From assembly GCF_020873895.1 (NCBI RefSeq), contig NZ_JAHWGT010000041.1:1-61769 (forward strand): a DNA stretch of 61,769 nucleotides, written 5' to 3'. The notes under the pieces are model-generated. The model was not told the DNA's origin, did no database searches, and saw only the letters and a program-made list of their open reading frames with translations. Positions 1 to 8,049 of the stretch are shown piece by piece (positions within the stretch are counted from its first letter, which is position 1; the number at the start of each line of letters is the position of its first letter). The stretch is from Streptomyces sp. DH12 (lineage in GTDB: Bacteria > Actinomycetota > Actinomycetes > Streptomycetales > Streptomycetaceae). A program made the translations under genes and the position numbers.

Positions 1-71
1 CCCGGGGCGTTCCCGCGGGACGCCGTCGAGCCCGCTGCCCCGGGGCGCGAACCCCTCCCCGGGAAGGACGC

Positions 72-110
72 GGGCCCCCTCCCCCGGAGACGATCCGGGG
101 GAGGGGGCCC
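72..110. terminator. Strong hairpin downstream of trpD
   Basis: A perfect 17-bp inverted repeat (arms 72-88 and 94-110) closes a 5-nt loop (gacga). It lies just past the trpD stop on the minus strand and is best read as an intrinsic, U-tract-poor terminator of the kind usual in streptomycetes. The G/C homopolymers between it and trpD (127-160) look artefactual. Confidence 0.8.
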
Positions 111-126
111 GAGCGAGCGGAAGGGT

Positions 127-160
127 GGGGGGGGGGGGGGGGCCCCCCCGCCCCCCCCCC
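127..160. repeat. G16-C7-G-C10 homopolymer block
   Basis: Sixteen Gs, seven Cs, a G and ten Cs in succession lie between the trpD stop and its terminator. A similar block closes the other end of the window. Such tracts are error-prone in sequencing, so their length should not be trusted. No function is inferred. Confidence 0.7.
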
Positions 161-172
161 GCCGCCCCGTCG

Positions 173-1237
173 CTAGCGGTTGCTGGCGCGGACCCAGCGC
201 TCCAGGGTCGCGCGGGCGGCGCCCGAGTCGATGGACTCGGCGGCCTTCGCCATGCCGGCCCGGATCTGCTCGGCCAGCGGCGCGTCGGTCGGGGCCAGGG
301 CCACCAGCGCCGCCGCGGAGTTGAGCAGCACGGCGTCCCGCACCGGGCCCGTCTCGCCGCCGAGCAGCCGGCGGGCGACATCGGCGTTGTACGAGGCGTC
401 GGCGCCGCGCAGCGCCTCCACGGGGACCAGGTCGACGCCCACGTCGCGGGGGTCGAAGGTCTCCTCGCGCACGGCCCCGTCGCGGACGGTCCACACGCGG
501 GACGTCGCGGTGGTGGTCAGCTCGTCGAGGCCGTCGTCACCGCGGAACACCAGCGCCGAGGAGCCGCGTTCGGCGAGCACCCCGGCGAGGATCGGCGCCA
601 TCCGGGCGTCCGCGACACCGGTCGCCTGCGCCCGTACGCGGGCGGGGTTGGTCAGCGGCCCGAGGAAGTTGAACGTCGTGCGGATGCCCAACTCCTTGCG
701 GGCCGCGGCGACATGGCGCAGGGCGGGGTGGAACTTGACGGCGAAGCAGAAGGTGATGCCCGCCTCCTCGGCGACCTCGGCGACCCGCCGGGGGGTCAGT
801 TCGAGGTTGACGCCGAGCTTCTCCAGGACGTCGGAGGCTCCGGAGGCGGAGGAGGCGGCGCGGTTGCCGTGCTTGACGACCTTCGCGCCCGTACCGGCGA
901 CGACGACCGCCGACATGGTGGAGATGTTGACGGTCTTGGCGCCGTCCCCGCCGGTGCCGACGATGTCGACGGACGGCCCGGGGACGTCGATGGTCCGGGC
1001 GTGCGCGTACATGGTGCGGACGAGGCCGGTGATCTCCTCGACCGTCTCACCCTTGGCGCGCAGGGCGACCGCGAAGCCGGCGATCTGCGCGTCGGTGGCC
1101 TCGCCGCTGAGGACGCGCTCCATCGCCCAGGCGGTGGTGTCCGCGTCGAGGTCCCGGCCGGCGAGGAGGGTGTCGAGGACCACGGGCCAGGAGCGGCCCG
1201 CCGTGGTCGGTCCTCCAGCGGGTTGCACAGCGCTCAT
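173..1237 (-). CDS. trpD: Anthranilate phosphoribosyltransferase
   Basis: TrpD transfers phosphoribose from PRPP to anthranilate, the second step of tryptophan synthesis, in the cytoplasm. The sequence shows the glycine-rich PRPP loop ([18 protein letters not shown]), the HGNRAASS motif and the GPLTNPA motif, all diagnostic of the family. At 354 aa it has the usual length. I chose the ATG at 1237 (MSAVQPAGG) because the longer reading from 1282 adds 15 residues unlike the family. It lies downstream of qcrB on the same strand but is separated by two hairpins, so it is probably transcribed on its own. No other trp gene is present nearby. Confidence 0.95.
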   Translation of the reverse strand: MSAVQPAGGPTTAGRSWPVVLDTLLAGRDLDADTTAWAMERVLSGEATDAQIAGFAVALRAKGETVEEITGLVRTMYAHARTIDVPGPSVDIVGTGGDGAKTVNISTMSAVVVAGTGAKVVKHGNRAASSASGASDVLEKLGVNLELTPRRVAEVAEEAGITFCFAVKFHPALRHVAAARKELGIRTTFNFLGPLTNPARVRAQATGVADARMAPILAGVLAERGSSALVFRGDDGLDELTTTATSRVWTVRDGAVREETFDPRDVGVDLVPVEALRGADASYNADVARRLLGGETGPVRDAVLLNSAAALVALAPTDAPLAEQIRAGMAKAAESIDSGAARATLERWVRASNR

Positions 1238-1298
1238 GGTCGCTCCTGGGTCCGTGACGGATGAGGGCACCAGCCTATCCACCGCCGGGGACGGCGAA

Positions 1299-1373
1299 GA
1301 GCCCCGTCCGACGATTGGACGGGGCTCCTGCCGTGGCGACCTTCCAGGGCCCCCGGGGCGGAGTGCCCCGGGG
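1299..1373. terminator. Tandem hairpins between qcrB and trpD
   Basis: Two inverted repeats follow the qcrB stop on the minus strand: 1351-1359/1365-1373 (9 bp, 5-nt loop) and 1299-1309/1317-1327 (11 bp, 7-nt loop). Together they make a plausible double terminator closing the ctaE-qcrCAB transcription unit before trpD. Confidence 0.7.
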
Positions 1374-1381
1374 ACGGGTGA

Positions 1382-3007
1382 TCAGTGGTGGCCGTGGCCC
1401 GCGCTGATCTCCTTGTACTCCTCGGCCGTGGCCTTGGGGACCTGGTTCCCCTCACCGAAGTAGCCCTTGCTGAGCTTCGCGCGGAGCTTCGCCGAACGGG
1501 TCGGCTTGCGCTCGACGCCGTTCTCGTCGACCGTCGGGCCGAGCTCGGCGGGCGCGTACTGCTCGTGCGCGGTGAGCGCGTGCAGCTGGGCCTGGCTGAG
1601 CGGCTCGTGGACCTCGACGAACTCTCCGTGCGGCAGCCGCTTGATGATGCCCGTCTCGCGGCCGTGCAGCACCTTGTCGCGGTCGCGGCGCTGGAGACCC
1701 AGGCAGATCCGCTTGGTGACGACGAAGGCGATGACCGGTCCGACGAAGAAGGCGATCCGGACGAACCAGGTGACCGCGTTGATCGACAGGTGGAAGTAGG
1801 TGGCGACGATGTCGTTGCCACCGCCGATCAGCATGATCATGTAACCGGTGACCCACGCGACGCCGAGGCCCGTGCGGGTCGGGGCGTTGCGCGGACGGTC
1901 CAGGATGTGGTGCTCGCGCTTGTCACCGGTGATCCACGACTCGATGAACGGGTACACCGCGATGGCGACCAGCATCACGCCGAACAGGACCAGCGGGATG
2001 AACACGCCCAGGACGAGCGTGTGGCCCCACAGGTTGATCTCCCAGCCCGGCATGGCGCGGATCAGACCCTCGGCGAAGCCCATGTACCAGTCGGGCTGCG
2101 CGCCGGTGGAGACCTGGTCCGGCCGGTACGGGCCGAGGGCCCACACCGGGTTGATGGTGAACGCACCGGCGATGACCGCGATGACGCCGAAGACCAGGAA
2201 GAAGAAGCCGCCGGCCTTCGCCATGTACACCGGAAGCAGCGGCATGCCCACGACGTTCTTGTTCGTCCGGCCGGGGCCCGCGAACTGCGTGTGCTTGTGG
2301 TAGAAGACCAGGATCAGGTGCGCCACCACGAGGCCGAGCATGATGCCCGGCAGCAGCAGGATGTGGATCGAGTAGAACCGGGCGACCATGTCGTGGCCGG
2401 GGAACTCGCCGCCGAAGATGAACATCGACAGGTACGTGCCCACGATCGGCACGGACAGGATCGCACCCTGCGTGAAGCGGACACCGGTGCCGGAGAGCAG
2501 GTCGTCGGGGAGCGAGTAGCCGGTGAACCCGGTGAACATGCCCAGGACGAACAGCAGGAAGCCGAACAGCCAGTTGATCTCACGCGGCTTGCGGAACGCG
2601 CCGGTGAAGAAGACGCGCATCATGTGCACGAACATGCCGGCGATGAAGATCAGCGCCGCCCAGTGGTGGATCTGCCGGATCAGCAGACCGCCGCGGACGT
2701 CGAAGCTGATGTCCAGGGTCGAGGCGTACGCCTCGGTCATCCGCACACCCTGCATCGGCACGTACGAGCCGTGGTACACGATCTCGTTCATGCTCGGGTG
2801 GAAGAAGAGCGTCAGGTAGACACCCGTCAGGATGATGATGATGAAGGTGTAGAGGCAGACCTCGCCCAACATGAAGGACCAGTGGTCCGGGAAGATCTTC
2901 CGCATGTTGGACTTGGCCAGGGAGTAGATCCCGAGCCGGCCGTCCGCCCAGTCGGCGACCCGCTCACCGGCGGGGGCCTTGCGCGTCGTGTCGTTGGCGG
3001 TACTCAT
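1382..3007 (-). CDS. qcrB: Cytochrome bc1 complex cytochrome b subunit
   Basis: QcrB is the membrane core of the menaquinol:cytochrome c reductase. It carries two b hemes and the quinol sites. Seen in the 541-aa protein are the paired heme-ligand histidines (RQIHHWAALIF...FVHMMR and YSIHILLLPG...VVAHL), the PDWY version of the PEWY quinol-site motif, and the actinobacterial C-terminal extension of about 120 aa ending in a His-rich tail. Its ATG overlaps the qcrA stop by 4 nt (ATGA), so translation is coupled. Actinobacterial bc1 forms a supercomplex with the aa3 oxidase encoded nearby by ctaC, ctaD, ctaE and ctaF. Confidence 0.97.
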   Translation of the reverse strand: MSTANDTTRKAPAGERVADWADGRLGIYSLAKSNMRKIFPDHWSFMLGEVCLYTFIIIILTGVYLTLFFHPSMNEIVYHGSYVPMQGVRMTEAYASTLDISFDVRGGLLIRQIHHWAALIFIAGMFVHMMRVFFTGAFRKPREINWLFGFLLFVLGMFTGFTGYSLPDDLLSGTGVRFTQGAILSVPIVGTYLSMFIFGGEFPGHDMVARFYSIHILLLPGIMLGLVVAHLILVFYHKHTQFAGPGRTNKNVVGMPLLPVYMAKAGGFFFLVFGVIAVIAGAFTINPVWALGPYRPDQVSTGAQPDWYMGFAEGLIRAMPGWEINLWGHTLVLGVFIPLVLFGVMLVAIAVYPFIESWITGDKREHHILDRPRNAPTRTGLGVAWVTGYMIMLIGGGNDIVATYFHLSINAVTWFVRIAFFVGPVIAFVVTKRICLGLQRRDRDKVLHGRETGIIKRLPHGEFVEVHEPLSQAQLHALTAHEQYAPAELGPTVDENGVERKPTRSAKLRAKLSKGYFGEGNQVPKATAEEYKEISAGHGHH

Positions 3008-4053
3008 CCGCGCTCCCAGAATGCAGGACCGACCGGCTCTTCGAAGTCGCCGAGCGCCTCGAGGAAGCCCTCGTCATCGATGCCGATCCGCAGCTGCGGA
3101 AGGGCATGGCCGGCAGGGCCGAAGATGACGCGGGCGCCGTCGGAGAGGTCGAAGGTGGACTGGTGGCACGGGCAGAGGACGTGGTGGGTCTGCTGCTCGT
3201 ACAGGGAGACCGGGCAGCCCACGTGGGTGCAGATCTTGGAGAAGGCCACGATGCCGTCGTGCGACCACTCGAGCTCGCGCTTGTCCTTGATGTCGGCCGG
3301 TTGGATCCGGACGATCATCAGGGCGTCCTTGGCGATCTTGTTGTTGAAGTCGTGGTCCTCCTCGCTCAGGCCGTCCGGCATGGCGAAGGTGAGGGAACCG
3401 ACGGAGACGTCCTCGGGCCGCAGGGGCTCGAAGGTGTTCATGTTGATGAGCCGCTTGCCCCTCGCCCACGAGGTGTGGAAGAGCTTCTTCTCGGGCAGCG
3501 GGCCGAGCTCGCGCAGGAGCACGACACCGGAGAGCGGCACCATCGCGAGGGCACCGAACATCGTGTTGCGGATCAGCTTGCGCCGTCCCAGGCCGGACTC
3601 GGCCGCGCCCTGGGCGAAGTCGGCCATCACCTTGGCCTTGAGCTCGGGGGTGGCCTCGATCGCGTGACGCTCGTCGGCCACCTCCTCGTCCGACATCAGC
3701 GTGCGGGCCCAGTGGACCGCGCCGGCGCCGATGCAGAACAGGGCGATGCCCAGCGTCAGGCCCAGCGACAGGTTGGTCGCGCTGACGTGGCCCAGCGGCC
3801 ACACGTACACGATCTTGTCGACCGGGAACGCCACGAACGAGGCGATGAAGCCGACGGTGGCCAGCATCGAGATCGTGAACAGCAGGGCGACCGTCCGCTC
3901 GGACCGCTTGGCGGCCCGCTCGTCGATGTCCTGGACGCGGGGCTTGTGGGGCGGGAGCCCCGGGTCGGCGAACGGGCTCTCGGCTACTGCCGCGCCGTGC
4001 GCGTTGTCCTGCTTCTGCGGCAGGCTCTCTTCGGAGATCTCTTGGCTACTCAT
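3004..4053 (-). CDS. qcrA: Cytochrome bc1 complex Rieske iron-sulfur subunit
   Basis: QcrA carries the Rieske [2Fe-2S] cluster that takes the first electron from menaquinol. In the 349-aa protein the cluster motifs are C275-T-H277-x-G-C280 and C294-P-C296-H297. Three hydrophobic segments (around residues 55-77, 92-112 and 165-181) precede the Rieske domain, which is the actinobacterial arrangement instead of the single anchor of proteobacteria. It overlaps qcrC upstream and qcrB downstream by 4 nt each. Confidence 0.97.
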   Translation of the reverse strand: MSSQEISEESLPQKQDNAHGAAVAESPFADPGLPPHKPRVQDIDERAAKRSERTVALLFTISMLATVGFIASFVAFPVDKIVYVWPLGHVSATNLSLGLTLGIALFCIGAGAVHWARTLMSDEEVADERHAIEATPELKAKVMADFAQGAAESGLGRRKLIRNTMFGALAMVPLSGVVLLRELGPLPEKKLFHTSWARGKRLINMNTFEPLRPEDVSVGSLTFAMPDGLSEEDHDFNNKIAKDALMIVRIQPADIKDKRELEWSHDGIVAFSKICTHVGCPVSLYEQQTHHVLCPCHQSTFDLSDGARVIFGPAGHALPQLRIGIDDEGFLEALGDFEEPVGPAFWERG

Positions 4054-4859
4054 GACTTCTTGGCCTTAGCGGTGTGGGCCGCGACCCAGACGGCGACGGC
4101 GATCAGCGTACCGAGACCGAAGATCCAGCCGAACAGACCCTCGCTGACCGGTCCGAGGCTGCCCAGCCCGAAGCCGCCGGGGGACGGCGTCTCGTCACCG
4201 TTCACGGCCTTGATGTACGCGATGATTTCCTTCTTCTCCTTCTCCGGCATGGTGGTGTCGGGGAAGGAGGGCATGTTCTGCGGGCCGGTCTGCATGGCCT
4301 CGTAGATGTGCTTCTCGCTGACGCCTTCGAGGGTCGGCGCGTACTTGCCCTTGGTGAGCGCACCGCCCTCACCGGTGAAGTTGTGGCACTGGGCGCAGTT
4401 GTTGCGGAACAGCTCGCCGCCCTTGGCGACATCCGCGCCCTCCACGCTGTACTGCTTCTCGGTGGGGGTGATCGGGCCGGCGCCGAGCGAGGCGATGTAC
4501 GCCGCGAGCTGGTCGATCTGGGCCTGCGTGTAGATGTTCTTCTTCCGCGGGACCTGGGCGCCCGGCTGCTGCGCGGGCATGCGGCCGGTGCCGACCTGGA
4601 AGTCGACGGCGGCCGAGCCGACGCCGACCAGGGACGGGCCGTCGGACGTGCCCTGACCGCCGGTGCCGTGGCAGCTGGCGCAGCCGACGGTGTAGAGCTT
4701 CTTGCCCTCCTCGATGGCGAGGGACTGGGCGGTCTCGTCGGCCTGGGCCGTGCTCGCGGGCGCGAACGCGGCGTACAGCCCCCCAGTGGCCGCCAGCGCG
4801 AGGAGTAGGACGACGACCGCCGCCAGCGGATGGCGTCGTCGTGCGGAGAGCTTTTTCAC
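4050..4859 (-). CDS. qcrC: Cytochrome bc1 complex diheme cytochrome c subunit
   Basis: QcrC is the membrane-anchored diheme c-type cytochrome that passes electrons directly from bc1 to the aa3 oxidase, replacing a soluble cytochrome c. Two CxxCH sites are visible, CASCH at residues 60-64 and CAQCH at 155-159. There is an N-terminal signal/anchor (about 11-33) and a C-terminal membrane helix before AKAKKS. The protein is 269 aa and starts at GTG (4859). It is first in the qcrCAB overlap chain and lies 74 nt downstream of ctaE. Confidence 0.96.
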   Translation of the reverse strand: MKKLSARRRHPLAAVVVLLLALAATGGLYAAFAPASTAQADETAQSLAIEEGKKLYTVGCASCHGTGGQGTSDGPSLVGVGSAAVDFQVGTGRMPAQQPGAQVPRKKNIYTQAQIDQLAAYIASLGAGPITPTEKQYSVEGADVAKGGELFRNNCAQCHNFTGEGGALTKGKYAPTLEGVSEKHIYEAMQTGPQNMPSFPDTTMPEKEKKEIIAYIKAVNGDETPSPGGFGLGSLGPVSEGLFGWIFGLGTLIAVAVWVAAHTAKAKKS

Positions 4860-4933
4860 GGATTACCCCGGTGTCAGGATCTTCTGCGTCGATGCTTGCT
4901 GGAAGTGTCTCGGTCCGCCAGGCGGCGGCCCGA

Positions 4934-5554
4934 TTACTTGATCATGTAGATCGTGGCGAAGAGGCCGATCCAGACGACATCGACGAAGTGCCAGTAGTAG
5001 GACACGACGATGGCGGCGGTTGCCTGCTCGTGGGTGAAGCGCCTCGCTGCGTACGTCCGGCCGAGGACCAGGAGGAACGCGATGAGGCCGCCCGTCACGT
5101 GCAGGCCGTGGAAGCCGGTGGTCAGGTAGAAGACCGAGCCGTAGGGCCCGGAGGACAGGGACATGCCCGCCTCCTTGACCAGCTCGGTGTACTCGAGGAC
5201 CTGACCGCCGATGAAGATCGCGCCCATGACGAACGTCACGATGAACCAGGCGCGCAGCTTCTTCACGTCGCCGCGCTCGGCGGCGAAGACGCCGAGCTGG
5301 CAGGTGAGGGAGGAGAGCACCAGGATCGTGGTGTTGGTCGCCGAGAACGGGAAGTTCAGGTGGCCCGCCTGCTCGGACCAGTATTCGGCACCCGTTACCG
5401 ATCGCAGGGTGAAGTACATCGCGAAGAGGGCCGCGAAGAACATCAGCTCGGAACTCAGCCAGATGATGGTTCCGACGCTGGTGAGGTTCGGTCGATTGAC
5501 CGACGGGTGCGCGTGCCCGGTATCTACTGTCGTTGCTGTCGCCACGACCGACAT
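4934..5554 (-). CDS. ctaE: Cytochrome c oxidase subunit III
   Basis: Subunit III of the aa3-type cytochrome c oxidase, 206 aa with five hydrophobic helices, the short bacterial form. The segment [20 protein letters not shown], the [10 protein letters not shown] motif and the terminal [11 protein letters not shown] are typical. It heads the ctaE-qcrCAB unit. The ATG at 5554 has no clear Shine-Dalgarno sequence and lies inside a perfect 21-bp palindrome (5545-5565). An in-frame GTG at 5545 is a possible alternative, perhaps leaderless, start. Confidence 0.95.
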   Translation of the reverse strand: MSVVATATTVDTGHAHPSVNRPNLTSVGTIIWLSSELMFFAALFAMYFTLRSVTGAEYWSEQAGHLNFPFSATNTTILVLSSLTCQLGVFAAERGDVKKLRAWFIVTFVMGAIFIGGQVLEYTELVKEAGMSLSSGPYGSVFYLTTGFHGLHVTGGLIAFLLVLGRTYAARRFTHEQATAAIVVSYYWHFVDVVWIGLFATIYMIK

Positions 5555-5565
5555 TATGTCGGTCG
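5545..5565. promoter_or_regulatory. Perfect palindrome spanning the ctaE start codon
   Basis: Nine-base arms (cgaccgaca at 5545-5553, tgtcggtcg at 5557-5565) flank a 3-nt centre. The ctaE ATG (5554-5552) sits in the middle. On the minus strand CATAAT (5558-5553) resembles a -10 box. The site could be a repressor operator or an mRNA hairpin hiding the start codon. Only the symmetry is directly seen. Confidence 0.5.
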
Positions 5566-5755
5566 CTTATCCCGCCCTCACTCCGGGGGGTGCCGTTCGG
5601 AGTGTCCCCGCCCCCGGCGGGCAGCCCGACCTGAGCCGAACGGCCCATCGGGAGGCCCTCCGAACCGGTGTCGGAGCGGTGTTGACGGCCGGTGGGACGG
5701 AGTAGCATCCGCGCATCGGTTACCGAGCACTCCCGCGTACGAACTCGGAGGAACC

Positions 5756-6157
5756 ATGCAGTCCAGCGCCACCGTACTGGTCTACAGCGACGACGCGAAC
5801 ACCCGCGCGCAGGTGCGGCTGGCGGCCGGGCGCAGGCCCGCGGCCGACGTTCCCCCGGTCGAGTACGTCGAGTGCGCGACGCTCCCGGCCGTCCTGGAGC
5901 GGCTGGAGGAGGGCGGCATCGACGTCTGCGTCCTGGACGGCGAGGCCGCCCCGGCCGGCGGGATGGGCGTGTGCCGGCAGATCAAGGACGAGGTGTTCCG
6001 CTGCCCGCCGGTGCTGCTGCTGATCGCGCGGCCGCAGGACGCCTGGCTGGCCACCTGGAGCCGCGCGGACGCGGCCGTGGCGCTGCCGGTGGAGCCGGTG
6101 GAGCTGGCGGAGGCGCTGGCGGCCCTGGTGCGCAGCCGGCTGGCCGTGGAGGCCTGA
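5756..6157 (+). CDS. Orphan receiver-like protein, degenerate response regulator
   Basis: A 133-aa protein with the fold of a stand-alone CheY-type receiver: acidic pair D12-D13 after the first strand, and a candidate phospho-acceptor D61 (VCVLDGE). The conserved Thr/Ser of the fourth strand and the Lys of the usual KP motif appear to be replaced (LLLIARP and VEP, so Lys becomes Glu at about 113). There is no output domain. It starts at ATG 5756 behind a GGAGG site. It lies between ctaE and an L,D-transpeptidase, divergent from ctaE. A function linked to the oxidase genes is only a guess from position. Confidence 0.75.
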   Translation: MQSSATVLVYSDDANTRAQVRLAAGRRPAADVPPVEYVECATLPAVLERLEEGGIDVCVLDGEAAPAGGMGVCRQIKDEVFRCPPVLLLIARPQDAWLATWSRADAAVALPVEPVELAEALAALVRSRLAVEA

Positions 6158-6186
6158 GCCCGCCCGCGGGCGGTCCGCCGGGCGTA

Positions 6187-6218
6187 CACGGGCCCCCGAG
6201 GCGCCTCGGGGGCCCGTG
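6187..6218. terminator. Bidirectional terminator hairpin
   Basis: A perfect 32-nt palindrome (arms 6187-6202 and 6203-6218) stands between the convergent receiver gene and the L,D-transpeptidase gene. It can serve both directions. Confidence 0.8.
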
Positions 6219-6286
6219 CGCGCTCCCGGGGGTCCTTGTACGCCCCCGGGGCCGGTGTCGGGCGCGCGGGGGCGTGTGCCGGGCCG

Positions 6287-7540
6287 TCAGAGGTGCGGCC
6301 GCAGCCGGGCGCCGTCGGCGGGCGTGGCCCCCTCGCGGGTGCCCGCGTGGACCGCGCTGCCCTCCCGCCACTTCTCCCACGGCAGGTTCCAGTCGCCGAA
6401 GCCGTTGCCGAAGGGCGACATCTCCTCGCCGGCGCTGTTGACGACCTGGACGATGTCGCCGCGCTGGACGGTCTCGTAGAACCACGCGGCGTTGCCGGTG
6501 GACATGCCCACGCAGCCGTGGCTGACGTTGGCGGAGCCCTGGGAGCCGACCGACCAGGGGGCGGCGTGGACGTACTCGCCGCTCCAGGTGACCCGGGTGG
6601 CGTAGTACACCGGCAGGTCGTAGGACTCGCTGCTGCCGGCCGCGATGCCGACCGTGGTGCTGCGCATGCGGACGAAGTACTGCTTCTCCAGCACGACCTT
6701 GACGCCGTTGCGGGTGGAGAAGCCCGGTTTGCCGGTGGTCACCGGAATGGTGTTGATCACTTTCCCGTTGCGCCGGACGGTCATGTAGTGGCCCGCGGCG
6801 TCGGCGACGGCCTCGACGCGGTCACCGATGGTGATCTTGAGCGGGTCGGTGGCGGCGCCGTAGAGGCCGCCGCCCACGGGGACGCCGGCGAGGTTGCTCG
6901 TGAGGGTGACCTCGGCGCCGGCCGGCCAGTACTCCTTGGGCCGGAAGTGCAGCTCCTTGTCGCTGACCCAGTGCCAGGCGCCCGTGACCCTCGGCGTGGA
7001 GCGGACCCGCAGGGCGCGCTCGACGGCCGTGCGGCCCGCGCGGTCGGTGACGGCGGCGCCGAGTTTGGCGGTGAGGGGCTGCCCGACGCCGTACTCGCCC
7101 GCCTCGGGGCCGAACTCCACCGTCAGGAGGTTGCGGGCGGGGGCGGTCCGGAACGTCAGCGTACGGACGCCCGGGGCGCCCTCGCCGTTCTCCGTGGCGA
7201 CCCTGACGGTGTAGCGGGCTCCGGCGGCCAGCGGGGCCGAGGAGCGCCAGCGGCTGCCGTCGGCGGAGAGGCGGCCCGCCAGGTGGTGGCCGGCCTCGTC
7301 GACCGCGGACACGTCGGTGATGCGCGTGCCGCCGTCCTTGGCGGTCACGGCGAGCGGCTTGTCCAGCGCCGCCTCGCGCCCCTCGGCGAACCCGTCGAAG
7401 GCGACCTGCCGCGCCGCGTCGTAGGGCCGCGCGGAGAGCGGGTGGTCGTCCGGCCCCCCGCAGCCGGCAGCGCCGGCGCCTGCGGCGACGACCAGCAGGG
7501 AGCAGCTGAGTGCGATGCGGAGGCTCGGCGTGTGGCTCAT
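6287..7540 (-). CDS. L,D-transpeptidase lipoprotein (Ig-like plus YkuD domains)
   Basis: A secreted enzyme that forms 3-3 peptidoglycan cross-links or attaches proteins to peptidoglycan. The ATG at 7540 gives 417 aa. A signal peptide ends in a lipobox before Cys27 (GAAGC). Ig-like bacterial domains cover about 40-235. The YkuD catalytic domain follows, with the SHGCVGMS signature (His341, Cys343), and a C-terminal extension contains FGDWNLPW. This layout matches mycobacterial LdtMt2-type enzymes. The longer reading from 7570 is less likely because it would precede a normal signal peptide. Confidence 0.92.
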   Translation of the reverse strand: MSHTPSLRIALSCSLLVVAAGAGAAGCGGPDDHPLSARPYDAARQVAFDGFAEGREAALDKPLAVTAKDGGTRITDVSAVDEAGHHLAGRLSADGSRWRSSAPLAAGARYTVRVATENGEGAPGVRTLTFRTAPARNLLTVEFGPEAGEYGVGQPLTAKLGAAVTDRAGRTAVERALRVRSTPRVTGAWHWVSDKELHFRPKEYWPAGAEVTLTSNLAGVPVGGGLYGAATDPLKITIGDRVEAVADAAGHYMTVRRNGKVINTIPVTTGKPGFSTRNGVKVVLEKQYFVRMRSTTVGIAAGSSESYDLPVYYATRVTWSGEYVHAAPWSVGSQGSANVSHGCVGMSTGNAAWFYETVQRGDIVQVVNSAGEEMSPFGNGFGDWNLPWEKWREGSAVHAGTREGATPADGARLRPHL

Positions 7541-7595
7541 AGGCACACGGTAGGAAGAGCCGCCGGGCACGGCACGCCGGGCGACTGCAAAAGAG

Positions 7596-7632
7596 GGGCC
7601 CGGCGGTCTCCGTCAAGGAGGCCGCCGGGCCC
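7596..7632. terminator. Terminator after the ctaCDF operon
   Basis: Arms 7596-7606 and 7622-7632 pair perfectly over 11 bp. The stem continues inward through a G-T wobble and four more pairs to a small loop. It lies 19 nt past the ctaF stop on the minus strand and insulates the downstream transpeptidase gene. Confidence 0.75.
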
Positions 7633-7650
7633 GTTCACCCGTTCGGGTGC

Positions 7651-8049
7651 CTACTGGTTCTGGTTCTCACCGCGGTAGTACTCGAAGACCCAACCCCAGA
7701 CGCCGATCAGGATGAGCGGCAGGGCGAAGAACATGAGCCACCAGCCGAGCGCGACGCTGAGGAAGGCGAACGCGCCACCGATCCCGAGGGAGAGCGGCTG
7801 CCAGCTGTGCGGGGAGAAGAAGCCGAGCTCGCCGGCCTCGTCCGCGACGTCGGCCTCCTTGTCGTCCTGGGCCATGGCGTCCACCCGCTTGGCCGTGAAG
7901 GCCAGGTAGTAGCCGATCATGATCGCCAGGCCGAAGGCCATGAAGAGCGCCGTGGTGCCGACCGGCTCCTTCGACCACAGGCCGTACAGGATGGCCATGG
8001 CGAGGATGAAGAAGCTCAGCCAGATGAACATCTTGCCCTGGATCTTCAC
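7651..8049 (-). CDS. ctaF: Cytochrome c oxidase subunit IV (actinobacterial)
   Basis: The small actinobacterial fourth subunit of aa3 oxidase, 132 aa with four hydrophobic helices (about 8-24, 31-49, 87-104, 107-125) and the conserved [11 protein letters not shown] loop. It starts at GTG 8049, overlapping the ctaD stop by 4 nt (GTGA), so it is translationally coupled. It is the last gene of ctaC-ctaD-ctaF. Confidence 0.94.
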   Translation of the reverse strand: MKIQGKMFIWLSFFILAMAILYGLWSKEPVGTTALFMAFGLAIMIGYYLAFTAKRVDAMAQDDKEADVADEAGELGFFSPHSWQPLSLGIGGAFAFLSVALGWWLMFFALPLILIGVWGWVFEYYRGENQNQ

